Shown piece after piece: positions 9,446 through 20,077 of a DNA stretch of 64,000 bases. The number at the start of each line of letters is the position of its first letter. Positions within the stretch are counted from its first letter, which is position 1. The notes under the pieces are model-generated. The model had not been told where the DNA came from, ran no database searches, and worked only from the letters and a program-made list of their open reading frames with translations. The stretch is from the NCBI GenBank assembly GCA_045810625.1, contig JBJMVQ010000016.1, positions 23,110 through 87,109 of the forward strand. The letters are read 5' to 3'. A program made the position numbers and the translations under genes. The DNA is from JACQFZ01 sp045810625. Its GTDB lineage: Bacteria; Pseudomonadota; Gammaproteobacteria; Acidiferrobacterales; Sulfurifustaceae.

Positions 9446-12400
9446 ATGCGTAACCCGTCGCACTCGGTGCCATTTAAAGCGAACGCTTCCATCGCGCCGC
9501 GCGATATCGTGGACTTCGGCGCCCGCGCCCTGCGCTGGGTCGGAAAGGGACCGCGCATCGTCGCACGCTGCGTCGCCACCGCGCTCGACGAAGCGCTGCA
9601 CCCAATACTCGTGTACGTCACGCTCGTCGATCCGCTTTCCGGCGAAACGGTGACAGCGGCGGACGGTGACGCGAACGACGAGTCGGACAGCGCGGCGCCG
9701 AAATGGGCCGAAGTGCTCGCGCCGTGGCTCTCGGCCTCGGAGTGCGGGCGCACGCATCTCGTACAACTTCCTCGGCAGGCGGCAAAGCTCAAGTTGCTCG
9801 TTGCCGGCGTCGGCGAGGCGGCCGAGGCGGGTTACATCGCCGTGGTTTCGGCTGATCCGTCGTTCCCAAGCGAGCGCGATGAATCCTTGCTGGCGATCGC
9901 TACTCAACAGGCAGCGCTGTGTCTCGCAGCCTCGCGCGTTCCCACGCCCTCGGTGCAGCAGCAACTGAACCAGCTGGTCAGCGAAGCCGACGAGGGCGTC
10001 GAGGTGATCGATGGCGACTGGCGCTTGGTGTATTTGAACGAAAAGGCGGTTGCGTTTCTCGGTCGTCCGCGCGAACAGCTCATCGGCATGCAGCTCTGGG
10101 ATCTCTTCCCGGACGTCGTCGGCAGCGAGACCTGGCGGCGGTTGCACGATGTGATGGAACGCCGCGAGAGCGCCCGCTTCGAGATCTACTACGATCCATG
10201 GCAGCGATGGTTCGACGTGCGGGCGCGGCCTCTCGGCGACGGTATCGCGATCGTGTTCGCCGACATTACCGAACGCAAGTGCGCATTCGCGGCGGAGCGC
10301 GAAGCGCGCGCGGAAGCCGAGTCGTTGCGCGACCTCGGTGTCGCGCTCAACAGCGATCTCGACCTTCATTCGCGGCTGCAACGGATCAACGAGGCGGCGA
10401 CCGAGGCGGTAGGCGCAGAGTTCGGCGCGTTCCTTTATGCGAGCGGCGGCGCTTGCGAGGTGTACGCGTTTTGCGGCGGACCGCACGAAGCGTTTGAGAA
10501 GTTTGCTGTCTCGCGCTACGCCGAAGTGTTCGCCCCGATGCATCGCGGCGGCGCGGTGCTTCGGCTCGACGATGTCGACATCGCGCCATATGCCGGAGGC
10601 TCGTCGCGCCAAGGCGTTTCGGATCGGATGCCGGTCAAGTGCGTTCTCGCCGCGCCGGTGCGCTCGCGCACCGGAACCATCCTCGGCGCGCTCTTTTTCG
10701 GGCACACCGAGGCCGGACGCTTTACCGAACGACACGAGCGCATCGTGGTGGGTATTGCCGCGCAAGCGGCGGTGGCGCTCGAGAACGCGAAGTTATTCGA
10801 GGCCGTCCGCGACCAGGCCGACCGCTTACGCGTGATGCACGCGCAAGCGCCGGTCGGCATCGCCGAAGTCGACTTCGAGGGCCGGTTTCTCGCCGTGAAT
10901 GACCGGTATTGCGAGATACTCGGTTACCGGCGCCAGGACCTCTTGCAGCGACACGTACGCGACGTCATTCATCCGGACGATGTCGCGATCGACCTCGAGA
11001 AGTTCCAGGCGCTGATCGCGGGCAAAATCAGCGGCTATCAGCGCGAGAAACGCTATCGGTGCCAAGACGGTCGCGTGATCTGGGGACGCGTGTCGACCGC
11101 GCTCCTGCGCGACGATCAGGGCGGGCCGCGCTGTGTCGTCGGCATCCTCGAAGACATTACCGAGCGGCATCAAGCGGAGGAGCGCAGTCGCTTTTTGGCC
11201 GAGGCGAGCAAGCGGCTGGCGGCAGCGCTCGATTACAAAGATACGCTCGCGCAGGTGGCGCGCCTCGCGGTCTCCGTGGTCGCCGATTGGTGCGCGGTGG
11301 ACATCGTCGAGACGCGCGGGTCGCTGTCGCGCCTCGCGGTCGCGCACCGCGATTCAGCCAAGCTGTCGCTGGCGCGCGAGCTGCACCGTCGCTACCCCCC
11401 CGATCCGGCCGCGACGCGCGGACCGCATCACGTCGTGCGCACGCGCACCACGCAGTTCATCGCCGAGGTCACCGACGACCTTATCAAGAGCGTCGCCCGG
11501 GATTCCGAGCACCTCGCCGCCCTGCGGGCGCTTCGGCTCAACTCTTATATCTGCGCGCCGCTCGTGGCACGCGAGCGCGTGCTCGGAGCGCTGACGTTTG
11601 TCGCCGAAGCGCCGCGCCGATTTACCGAGGTCGATCGCGAGTTCGCGGAGGAGTTGGCGCGCCGGGCGGCGATTGCGATCGATAATGCGCGGCTGTTCGA
11701 GGAAATGCGCGAACAGGCCGCCAGGCTGCGAGCGACATACGACCGCGCGGCCGTCGGCATCTGCGAGGTCGGCCTCGATGGCTGCTACCTCGGCGCGAAC
11801 GACCGCTTCTGCGCGATCACGGGATACTCCCGCGAGGAGCTGTATACGCGACGGTTCCACGACATCACGCACCCCGAGGATCTCGGCGGCAACAGCACGC
11901 TGTTCACCGAGCTGCAATTGGGCGGCCGCGACAATTACCAGATCGACAAGCGCTACATCCGCAAGGACGGCACGCAGGTGTGGGTGAACGTTAGCGCATC
12001 GCTCGTGCGCGATAGCGACGGCCGGCCGAAGTACTGCATCGGCACGGTCGAAGACATCACGGAACGACGCCGCGCCGAGATCGTGATCAACGGTCAGCGC
12101 AAGGCGCTGGAGCAGATGGCGCGTGGTGCGCCGCTGCGGGTCGTGCTCGAAACGCTGGTCGACACGTTCGACCGCCAGTCGATGGCCGGCGCAACCGGCA
12201 TGGTGCTGCTGCTCGATAGGGACGCCGGCGTGCTGCGTCCCGGGGCGGTCGGGCGCCTGCCCGAGGAATGGCTGGAGGCGATCCGCGAAGTGCCGGTCGG
12301 GCCGGAGCATGCTTCGTGCGGCGCTGCGGCTCATCAAGGCGATTCGGTTTTCGTCAGCGACATCCGCACCGATCCGCGTTGGGACGCTTACCGCGAGCCC

Positions 12401-15400
12401 GCGCTGCGCCTCGGATACCGCGCCGCATGGTCGCTGTGCTTGCGCTCGAGCACCAGCCGCGTCCTCGGCACCTTCGGCGTTCTCTATTGCGAGCCGCGCA
12501 TTCCCAATGACGATGAGCTTCGTTTCCTCGAGTTGATTGCCGACACTGCCGCGATGGCGGTCGAACGCTACCACGATGAAAAGTCGTTGCGGCTGCAGGC
12601 GGAAGTGCTGTCGCGCATTCACGACGCCGTCGTGATGCTCGACCTGGCCGGCCGCGTCCTGCGTTGGAACGAAGGCGCGGAGCGTCTGTTCGGCTACACC
12701 GCGGGTGAGACGATCGGGCGCTACGTCTGGGAGCTCGGCTTCGCGCCGGAAGAATACGCGCGTTTCGCCAGGCACGTGCTCGAACCGGCCAAACGCACGG
12801 GACGGTTCGAACGCATCATGCGCATGCGCGGGACGCGCGGTTTTCGCTACGTGCACATGTCGCTGTCACTGCTCAATGACGAGGAGCAGCAGCCGAGCGC
12901 GATCATCGGCTACTTGCTAGACGTGACCGACCGCGTCGAAGCGGAAAACGAGGTGAGTACGCGCATGCGCCAGCAGGCGGCGGTTGCGCGCCTCGGGCAG
13001 ATGGCGCTTTCCGGTGTGACGCTCCCGGAGCTGCTCGACGGCGCCGTGCGGCTCGTGGCCGAGACGCTGCAAGTGGAGCTTTGCGAAGTGCTCGAGCTGG
13101 CGTCCGAGGGGTCGACGCTAGCGCTGCGCGCGGGCGTGGGCTGGGGCGAGGGCGAGATCTCGATCAGCACGGACGCGGCGGCGTCGCAGGCCGGCTTCAC
13201 GCTCGGCAGCAGCGAACCGGTCGTCGTGGCCGATCGGGGCAGCGAGACGCGCTTCCAGGACACGGCGCTGCCGGAAAACGTGCTGAGCGGTATGACCGTG
13301 GTCATCCCGGGAGCGCGTCGACCCTACGGTGTGCTCGGTGCGCATAGCGCGCAGACGCGGCGTTTTTCCGATCATGACGTCAATTTCCTGCAGTCGGTGG
13401 CGCACGTGCTCTCGAACGCGATCGAGCGTATGCGCTTCGAGGACGCGATGCGCCAGGCGCAGGAGGACCTCGAACGGAGAGTGGAGGAGCGCACCGCCGA
13501 GCTCGCAGGTGCGAATCAATCGCTGCGCGATGAAGTCGTCGAGCGCATGGGCGTCGAGAACGCGCTGCGCGACTCCGAAGCACAGTACCGCATGCTGTTC
13601 GAACGCAATCCGCTCCCGGCGTGGGTGTTCGACATCAATAGCCGCAACATTCTCGCGGCCAACGAGACGGCGGTGTGGCAGTACGGCTACACGCGCGACG
13701 AATTCCTGCGCATGGACATCGACGAGCTGCATCCGCCCGAGGAAGCGCAGCGCGTGCTCGATTATGCCGGGCGGTTCCCGCCGGAGACGGCGTACATCGG
13801 AGTGTGGAAGCACAAGAAGCAGGACGATGCCATCATCGACGTCGAGGTGTTCGTCTACGAGGTGTTGTTCCAAGGGCGCTGGGCGCGCCTGATGCTCGCC
13901 AACGATATCACCGAGCGCCGGCGCACCGAGCAGGAATTCCGCTTGATGGAGACCATCACGCGTTCCGTGAGCGAGGCCCGCGACGTCGACGCGGCGCTCT
14001 ATGCGGTGCTGCGCCCGATCTGCGAATGGACCGGTTGGGTGCTCGGCGAGGCGTGGCTGCCGGCGCCGAACGGCCGGCTGCGCTGCGCGCGGGCGTGGTA
14101 CTACGGCGCCGAAGGCCTCGAAGATTTTCGCCGGCTATCGTGGGAGCGCGAGCTGGACGCCGATGAAGCGCTCGTCGGGCGGGCGTGGGCGATGCAGCAG
14201 CCGGTTTGGATTCAGGACGTCACGACCGGGGAGGCGTTCGCGCGAGCGCCGCAGGCGGGAGCCGCCGGTCTGCGCGCGGGTATCGCGTTTCCTGTCCTCG
14301 CCGAGGGCGAGGTGGTGGCGTTGCTCGAGTTTTTCCTGCACGAGCCGCGGTTCGAAGACGAGCATCAAGTGAAGCTCGTCTCGACGATCGCGGCGCAGGT
14401 TGGCATCGCTATTCAGCGCAAACGTGCGGAAGAGCGGCTGCGCGAGAGCGAGGAGCGTTTCCGCCTGCTGCTCGAAGGCGCCCACGATTACGCCATTTAC
14501 ATGCTGGATGAGGAAGGCCGCGTGGCGAGCTGGAACCGCGGCGCCGAGCGTCTGAAAGGCTATACGACCGAAGACGTGCTCGGGCGGCATTTCTCGATGT
14601 TTTACGGTGCGGATGAACAGGCGCGCGCTCGCGCGGAGCGCGCGCTCGCGCGCGCGATAACCGACGGTTCCTACGAGAGCGAAGGCTGGCGCCTGCGCAA
14701 GGACGGGACGCGTTTCTGGGTCACGGCGACGATTACTGCGCTGCGCGATTCGAGCGGGGCGCTACGCGGCTTCGTGAAGGTGATGCGCGATATCACCGAC
14801 CGTAAACGCGCCGAGGAGCAGCTCAAGGAAAGCGAGGCGCGGCTGGCGCGCGCGCAGGAATTCTCGCTGCTCATGGTTGCACACGTCGGGCTCGACGGGC
14901 GCTGGCTCAAAGTGCCGCCGATGCTCTGCGCGACGCTCGCGTACCGTGAAGAAGAGTTGCTGGCGCGGCGCTTCGAAGACGTCACGCATCGGGACGACGT
15001 CGGCGCCGAGTGGGCGCAATGCGAGCGCTTGATCGGTGGTGCGGCGAAGTCGTTCGACTTGGAAAAGCGCTTCCTGCGCCGGGATGGAAAAGTGATCTGG
15101 GTTTACCAGAACACTTCCGTCGTGCTCGACAGCGACGACCGCCCGCTGCACTTCTTGACCTTCCTCCGCGACATCACCCAGCGCAAGGAGGCGGAGGAGC
15201 AGTTGCGCCGCAGTCAGATGCAGCTGACCGAGGCGCAACGCCTCGCTCACCTCGGGAGTTGGGAATGGGATATCGCAACCGGACGCGTCGAGTGGTCCGA
15301 GGAGCTGTACCGCATTCACGGTCTTGCACCGCGAACGCCGATGACCTTCGAGAGTTACCTGGCCCGTATCGACGCCCAAGATCGCGCGCGTGTACGCGCG

Positions 15401-16285
15401 ACGATCGAAGCGGCGCTGACGAGCCGTCAACCGTTTACGCTGGAGGAGCGCATTCTTCGCGCCGACGGCGAGACGCGGCATCTGTTGTCCCAGGGGGCGG
15501 TCATCACCGACCCGCGCGGCGAGGTGACGCGCATGGTCGGCGTATGTCTCGACATTACCGAGCGCAAGCAAGCGGAGGCGCGGCTGCGCGACTACATGCA
15601 TCGGCTGCAGAACCTGTCGCAGCGGCTGCTCGAGGCGCAGGAAACCGAGCGCCGGCGCATCGCACGCGAGCTGCACGACCAGATCGGCCAGGACTTGTCG
15701 GTCATCAAGATCAATTTGCAGGCGCTGCAACGCCTGCCGGGCGCCGCGAGCGCCCGTCCGCACGTCGACGAGACGATTCGCGTCGTCGAGGGTGTGTTGT
15801 CGACCGCGCGCAACCTCTCGGTCGAGTTGCGGCCTTCGATGCTCGATGACCTTGGCTTGGTCGCAGCACTAAGGTGGTATCTGGATCGTCAGGTGCAGCG
15901 AGCCGGGGTTACGCTGCATTTCGAAGCGGATACCGTGTACGGGCGTCTGAGCCCGACGATCGAGACCGCCTGCTTTCGATTGGCACAGGAGGCGGTCACC
16001 AATATCTTGCGCCACGCGGACGCGCGCCACGTAAAGGTCACGATAGAGCGCAGCGACGCGGAACTCGTGTTACGCGTCAGCGACGATGGCCGCGGCTTCG
16101 ATGTCGAAGCCGCGCGCGAGCGGGCGGCCGGTGGCGAAAGCTTCGGACTGCTCGGAATGGAAGAGCGCGCCTTGCTTGCTGGAGGCAAGCTCGAAATAAT
16201 ATCGACGCGAGGGGAAGGAACCGCAGTCGTAGCGCGGTTTCCGCTCTCCGCAACTGCAGAGGTCCTTCATGAACACTCCAATTAA
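9446..16285 (+). CDS. Giant cytosolic multi-PAS/GAF histidine kinase (NarL-family class)
   Basis: A 2279-residue soluble sensor kinase with no membrane segment. After a divergent N-terminal region (1-165, possibly a worn GAF), the domains run approximately: PAS 173-276, GAF 291-448, PAS 461-575, GAF 581-751, PAS 761-878, GAF 885-1041, PAS 1048-1165, GAF 1171-1328, a short coiled coil, PAS 1375-1491, GAF 1495-1658, then three PAS (1665-1788, 1798-1915, 1925-2045). Most PAS units end in a DITER-type PAC motif. The output is HisKA_3 with His2077 in RIARELHDQIGQD and an HATPase with DDGRGFD. This kinase class pairs with LuxR-type regulators, and the next gene is one, overlapping by 17 bases. Ligands are not predictable. 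Confidence 0.93.
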   Translation: MRNPSHSVPFKANASIAPRDIVDFGARALRWVGKGPRIVARCVATALDEALHPILVYVTLVDPLSGETVTAADGDANDESDSAAPKWAEVLAPWLSASECGRTHLVQLPRQAAKLKLLVAGVGEAAEAGYIAVVSADPSFPSERDESLLAIATQQAALCLAASRVPTPSVQQQLNQLVSEADEGVEVIDGDWRLVYLNEKAVAFLGRPREQLIGMQLWDLFPDVVGSETWRRLHDVMERRESARFEIYYDPWQRWFDVRARPLGDGIAIVFADITERKCAFAAEREARAEAESLRDLGVALNSDLDLHSRLQRINEAATEAVGAEFGAFLYASGGACEVYAFCGGPHEAFEKFAVSRYAEVFAPMHRGGAVLRLDDVDIAPYAGGSSRQGVSDRMPVKCVLAAPVRSRTGTILGALFFGHTEAGRFTERHERIVVGIAAQAAVALENAKLFEAVRDQADRLRVMHAQAPVGIAEVDFEGRFLAVNDRYCEILGYRRQDLLQRHVRDVIHPDDVAIDLEKFQALIAGKISGYQREKRYRCQDGRVIWGRVSTALLRDDQGGPRCVVGILEDITERHQAEERSRFLAEASKRLAAALDYKDTLAQVARLAVSVVADWCAVDIVETRGSLSRLAVAHRDSAKLSLARELHRRYPPDPAATRGPHHVVRTRTTQFIAEVTDDLIKSVARDSEHLAALRALRLNSYICAPLVARERVLGALTFVAEAPRRFTEVDREFAEELARRAAIAIDNARLFEEMREQAARLRATYDRAAVGICEVGLDGCYLGANDRFCAITGYSREELYTRRFHDITHPEDLGGNSTLFTELQLGGRDNYQIDKRYIRKDGTQVWVNVSASLVRDSDGRPKYCIGTVEDITERRRAEIVINGQRKALEQMARGAPLRVVLETLVDTFDRQSMAGATGMVLLLDRDAGVLRPGAVGRLPEEWLEAIREVPVGPEHASCGAAAHQGDSVFVSDIRTDPRWDAYREPALRLGYRAAWSLCLRSSTSRVLGTFGVLYCEPRIPNDDELRFLELIADTAAMAVERYHDEKSLRLQAEVLSRIHDAVVMLDLAGRVLRWNEGAERLFGYTAGETIGRYVWELGFAPEEYARFARHVLEPAKRTGRFERIMRMRGTRGFRYVHMSLSLLNDEEQQPSAIIGYLLDVTDRVEAENEVSTRMRQQAAVARLGQMALSGVTLPELLDGAVRLVAETLQVELCEVLELASEGSTLALRAGVGWGEGEISISTDAAASQAGFTLGSSEPVVVADRGSETRFQDTALPENVLSGMTVVIPGARRPYGVLGAHSAQTRRFSDHDVNFLQSVAHVLSNAIERMRFEDAMRQAQEDLERRVEERTAELAGANQSLRDEVVERMGVENALRDSEAQYRMLFERNPLPAWVFDINSRNILAANETAVWQYGYTRDEFLRMDIDELHPPEEAQRVLDYAGRFPPETAYIGVWKHKKQDDAIIDVEVFVYEVLFQGRWARLMLANDITERRRTEQEFRLMETITRSVSEARDVDAALYAVLRPICEWTGWVLGEAWLPAPNGRLRCARAWYYGAEGLEDFRRLSWERELDADEALVGRAWAMQQPVWIQDVTTGEAFARAPQAGAAGLRAGIAFPVLAEGEVVALLEFFLHEPRFEDEHQVKLVSTIAAQVGIAIQRKRAEERLRESEERFRLLLEGAHDYAIYMLDEEGRVASWNRGAERLKGYTTEDVLGRHFSMFYGADEQARARAERALARAITDGSYESEGWRLRKDGTRFWVTATITALRDSSGALRGFVKVMRDITDRKRAEEQLKESEARLARAQEFSLLMVAHVGLDGRWLKVPPMLCATLAYREEELLARRFEDVTHRDDVGAEWAQCERLIGGAAKSFDLEKRFLRRDGKVIWVYQNTSVVLDSDDRPLHFLTFLRDITQRKEAEEQLRRSQMQLTEAQRLAHLGSWEWDIATGRVEWSEELYRIHGLAPRTPMTFESYLARIDAQDRARVRATIEAALTSRQPFTLEERILRADGETRHLLSQGAVITDPRGEVTRMVGVCLDITERKQAEARLRDYMHRLQNLSQRLLEAQETERRRIARELHDQIGQDLSVIKINLQALQRLPGAASARPHVDETIRVVEGVLSTARNLSVELRPSMLDDLGLVAALRWYLDRQVQRAGVTLHFEADTVYGRLSPTIETACFRLAQEAVTNILRHADARHVKVTIERSDAELVLRVSDDGRGFDVEAARERAAGGESFGLLGMEERALLAGGKLEIISTRGEGTAVVARFPLSATAEVLHEHSN

Positions 16286-16925
16286 GGTATTGCTGGCAGA
16301 CGATCACAGCCTCTTCCGCGCAGGCGTTCACGCGCTGCTCTCGAACATCGACGGCGTCGATGTCGTCGGCGAGGCCGACACCGGACGCAAGGCCCTGGAG
16401 ATGGTCGGGGCGCGTGCGCCGGACGTCGTGCTGATGGACATCGCCATGCCGGAGATGAACGGGCTCGAGACGACGACGCGCGTCACGCGCGAATACCCCG
16501 GGGTGCGCGTGATCATGCTGTCGATGCACGCAGGTGAGGAGTACGTGATGCAGGCGCTGCGCGCGGGTGCGTCGGGTTATCTGTTGAAGGATGCAGCCAC
16601 GTCCGAGCTCGAGCTCGCAGTGCGCGCGGTCGCGCGCGGCGAGACCTATCTCACGCCGACGATCTCGAAGCGCGTCATTGACGACTACTTGATGCGCACG
16701 ACGGGATCGCAGGGTCCGGTCGATCAGCTCACCAAGCGCCAGCGCGAAATCCTGCAGCTCATTGCGAAGGGGTACACGTCGAAAGAAATGGCGCAGATGC
16801 TCAATCTGAGCCCAAAGACGATCGAGACGCACCGCACGCAGCTGATGAAGCAGCTCGACATACACGACGTCGCCGGTCTGGTCCGCTACGCCATTCGCGT
16901 GGGATTGGTGACCCTCGACGCATAG
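16269..16925 (+). CDS. LuxR/NarL-family response regulator
   Basis: A 218-residue two-domain regulator. The receiver (1-120) has the acidic pair in LLADDHSLF, phospho-acceptor Asp57 in VLMDIAMPEMNG, and the usual lysine in GYLLKDA. The C-terminal LuxR helix-turn-helix (about 149-212) contains LTKRQREILQLIAKGYTSKE and SPKTIETHR. It is the cognate partner of the giant kinase: the ATG lies inside the kinase gene, 17 bases before its end, indicating coupled translation. Target genes are unknown, and no obvious palindromic operator was recognised. Confidence 0.95.
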   Translation: MNTPIKVLLADDHSLFRAGVHALLSNIDGVDVVGEADTGRKALEMVGARAPDVVLMDIAMPEMNGLETTTRVTREYPGVRVIMLSMHAGEEYVMQALRAGASGYLLKDAATSELELAVRAVARGETYLTPTISKRVIDDYLMRTTGSQGPVDQLTKRQREILQLIAKGYTSKEMAQMLNLSPKTIETHRTQLMKQLDIHDVAGLVRYAIRVGLVTLDA

Positions 16926-17407
16926 AGGTTTATCCGTAGTGGTTCAGGTGATACCCGTAGTTCCCTAAAGTTTTTCCCTCATTATGGTCCGACGGTGCGC
17001 TTTGGTAAGGTCGCACCGCTCGTGTGTCTTTCCTCTGCGGTACGTCGGCGGCCGTCGGCGCCTTCGACGAGAGATCGAATTTGACTTTTCACAGGCGAGG
17101 CGAAGCTGAACCAGCCCTCTCGGGCTCGATTCGCGCAATCGAGCAAGAGAACGTCGTGGATCGCGGCGCCAATTCGCGGCTTGCCGCGGCTAACAGGACA
17201 TCGCCCGTGAGACTCGCGACCGCGTCTTTATGCTTCGACGGCATCGATTGTCGGATCTCGTGATCGTATGGAAATAGACGTTGCGTCCGATTTGCGTCTG
17301 CGTGGGGCGGCGTGCGGCGGCGCCGGCAGCGACGGCGGTTGCTTTGACCCCGCGCGCACCGGAGGCGGGACGCCGGCGGGAAACGGGTTTCGGCTGCGGC
17401 GGCTCGC
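16926..17407 (+). other. 482-base intergenic region, no gene recognised
   Basis: This stretch separates two signalling operons. It has no reading frame with convincing protein character and no clear intrinsic terminator. It presumably carries the promoter of the kinase-regulator-cyclase operon. The last 120 bases are extremely G-rich on this strand and remain open in the frame of the following kinase, but without a start codon that would improve that protein. Confidence 0.5.
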
Positions 17408-20077
17408 ATGTCGGTGAAAATTTTCGACCTGAGCAACGTGTCGATGCGCTGGAAGACGGTCGCCGTCATGCTCACGGTGGCCGGTGTAAGCGTCCTGCTC
17501 GAAGGCGCGGGCCTCTTGCGGCATACCCGTACGACTTTCGAGCGCGAGATCGTTCAAGACCTCTCGGTCGTCGGCGATCTCATCGGACACCACGGCGCGG
17601 CAGCTGTCGCGTCCAACGACCGGCGTACGGCAGCGGACATCCTGACCGCCTTGCGCCGGGATGAGCGCGTGATCGCCGGAGCGTTTTACGATCGCGACGG
17701 CAAGATGGTCGCGGATTATTACCGCACCGACGCCGATCGTTCACTGCTGCCGGCGTCGGTCCCCGTCGGCCGCGCTCCGGTGTTTACCGCCGATAGCGTG
17801 ACGGTCGCGCGTCCGATCGAGACGGACGCACGATTCGTCGGAGAGCTCCATCTCGTCGCGGATATGCGCGACTGGAAGCAGGCGCTGCTTCGGTTTCTCG
17901 CCGTCTTGGCGCTGCTCTTCGCCGGCGTGCTCGTCGTCGGTTTCGTCGTATCGATGGGGCTGCAGCGTCTGGTGACAGGTCGGGTCGACGAGCTCGCGCG
18001 GCTGATGCGGCGGGTGGTAAAGGAGCGCGATTACGGGCTGCGCGCGGTGAAGCGCGGCAACGACGAGATCGGCCAGCTCGTCGACGGCTTCAACGAGATG
18101 CTTGCCGAGATCGGAAGCCGGCGCGCGCAGGCGGAGACGTCGCAACGGTTGCTGCGCGCGAGGGTGGCCGAGTTGGACGCGGAGATCACGGAACGCAAAC
18201 GCGTCGAGGCCGAATTGCGCCGCAGCCGTCAGCAGGTGCAAAGCTTCATCGAAAATGCGAACGTCGGACTGAACAGGATCGGACCGGACGGCACCATTCT
18301 CTGGGCGAACCGCTACGAGCCCGTCATCCTCGGTTACTCGCTCGAGGAGTACGTCGGTCGCAATATCGCGGATTTTTACGCCGATCCCGACGTCGCCGCG
18401 GACGTGTTGGCGCGGCTACGACGCAGTGAAACTTTCGAAAATTACGAAGTGCGGCTGCGCGCCAAGGACGGTTCGATCCGCTATGGCCTCGTCAATTCGA
18501 CGATACACCGGGAGAACGACGAAGTCGTGCACATGCACTGCTTCACGCACGACATCAGCGAGCGCAAATGCGCGGAGAGCGCCCTGCGCGCGAGCGAAGC
18601 GCGCTATCGCACGCTGGTCGCCGCGACCGCCTCGGTCGTCTTCGCAACCGACGCGACGGGAAACGTGACCGGCCGGCTGCCCTCATGGGAAGACTATACC
18701 GGCCAATCCTGGGACGAATATGGCGGGATGGGGTGGCTGGCGAAAGTTCATCCGGACGACCACCAGGGACTGCGCAACGCTTTCGCGCTCGGGCAGGAGG
18801 ACGCGAGGTCGTTCGATGCCGAGGTGCGCGTCTGGCACGCGCGCAGTCAACGCTACCGTTACTGCGTGCATCGCGCAGTGCCGCTCGCGAGGAATGACGG
18901 CGTGATACAGGAATGGATCGGCACACTGATGGACGTTGACGATCGTAAGCGCGCCGAGGAGCACTTCCGGCTGGCGGTCGAAAGCGCGCCGAATGCGATG
19001 GTAATGATCGACGAGCGCGGAAAGATCGTGCTGGTGAACCGACGGTTGCTGGCGCTCTTCGGCTACACGCGCGATGAGCTGATCGGTAAGCCCGGCGCAT
19101 GGCTTCTGCCCGAACGGCTTCACAAATCCGAGCGCGCACTCGGCGGTCATGGTTCCAATCCATTGCCGGAGCGGACCGCTGCAAGCTGCGAGCTGCGGGT
19201 GCGGCACAAGGACGGGCGCGAAATACCGGTCGAGATCGGCTTGAGTCCCATGAACACCGAGGAAGGGACGTTCTCCCTCGCTTCGGTCAACGACATATCG
19301 GAGCGCCGGCGCGCCGAGCAGGACCTAAAGCGTTACACCGAGGAGCTGCAGCGCAGCAACCGCGAGCTAGGGCAGTTCGCCTATGTCGCGTCGCACGATC
19401 TGCAGGAGCCGATGCGCGCCATTTCCGGTTGCGTTCAGCTGCTCGCGCAGCGGTACCGCGACAAGCTCGACGCGCGGGCGCACGAGCTGATCGAACATAC
19501 CGTGAGCGGCGCCGCCCGTATGCAGGCGCTGATCAACGATCTCCTGAGCTACTCGCGCGTCAGCAGCCGGGCGCGTCCCTTCGAGGTGTGCGACATCCAT
19601 CATCCGATACGACAAGCGCTCGCCAACCTCGAATTCGCGATCCAGGAGTCGCACGCCAAGGTCACCGTTGCGGGAATGCCGTTGGCAAGCGTCGACCCGA
19701 CGCAGTTCACGCAGCTCTTTCAGAATCTGATCGGCAACGCCATCAAGTTCCGCGCCGAACGTGTCCCCGAAATTCACGTGGGCGCGGAGCCGCGCTCGGG
19801 TAACTATCTGTTCTGGGTGAAGGACAACGGTATCGGCGTCGAGCCGCAATGCGCCGATCGGATCTTCGGCGTGTTTCAACGGTTGCATGGTCGCGCTAAA
19901 TATCCGGGCAACGGCATCGGGCTCGCGATCTGTCGCAAGATCGTCGAGCGCCACGATGGCCGCATTTGGGTCGAGTCCATTCCAGGGATCGGGTCCACCT
20001 TCTACTTCACTCTGCCCCTGAAGAGCGTGCACAATGTCGCAGCAGCATCCGAGCGTTACAGCAACCCGCAGCGCTAA
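17408..20077 (+). CDS. Membrane histidine kinase: periplasmic sensor, HAMP, three PAS, HisKA
   Basis: An 889-residue inner-membrane sensor kinase. A first helix (about 18-37) and a second (about 158-182) bracket a periplasmic domain of ~120 residues resembling the CHASE8 type (FEREIVQDLSVVGDLIGHHG). HAMP (about 183-240) follows, then PAS domains near 274-387, 390-512 and 517-634. HisKA has His663 in ASHDLQEPMRAISG, the form seen in bacteriophytochrome-like kinases. The HATPase N-box is FQNLIGNAIKFR, and DNGIGVE and GNGIGLAIC complete the ATP site. It overlaps the next gene, a single-domain regulator, by 44 bases. ATG 17408 gives a short cytosolic leader before the first helix. Confidence 0.93.
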   Translation: MSVKIFDLSNVSMRWKTVAVMLTVAGVSVLLEGAGLLRHTRTTFEREIVQDLSVVGDLIGHHGAAAVASNDRRTAADILTALRRDERVIAGAFYDRDGKMVADYYRTDADRSLLPASVPVGRAPVFTADSVTVARPIETDARFVGELHLVADMRDWKQALLRFLAVLALLFAGVLVVGFVVSMGLQRLVTGRVDELARLMRRVVKERDYGLRAVKRGNDEIGQLVDGFNEMLAEIGSRRAQAETSQRLLRARVAELDAEITERKRVEAELRRSRQQVQSFIENANVGLNRIGPDGTILWANRYEPVILGYSLEEYVGRNIADFYADPDVAADVLARLRRSETFENYEVRLRAKDGSIRYGLVNSTIHRENDEVVHMHCFTHDISERKCAESALRASEARYRTLVAATASVVFATDATGNVTGRLPSWEDYTGQSWDEYGGMGWLAKVHPDDHQGLRNAFALGQEDARSFDAEVRVWHARSQRYRYCVHRAVPLARNDGVIQEWIGTLMDVDDRKRAEEHFRLAVESAPNAMVMIDERGKIVLVNRRLLALFGYTRDELIGKPGAWLLPERLHKSERALGGHGSNPLPERTAASCELRVRHKDGREIPVEIGLSPMNTEEGTFSLASVNDISERRRAEQDLKRYTEELQRSNRELGQFAYVASHDLQEPMRAISGCVQLLAQRYRDKLDARAHELIEHTVSGAARMQALINDLLSYSRVSSRARPFEVCDIHHPIRQALANLEFAIQESHAKVTVAGMPLASVDPTQFTQLFQNLIGNAIKFRAERVPEIHVGAEPRSGNYLFWVKDNGIGVEPQCADRIFGVFQRLHGRAKYPGNGIGLAICRKIVERHDGRIWVESIPGIGSTFYFTLPLKSVHNVAAASERYSNPQR

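Noticed and set aside
9434..10765. Minus-strand open frame at the start of the giant kinase gene
   Set aside because: It overlaps clear PAS and GAF coding sequence on the plus strand and has no family resemblance.
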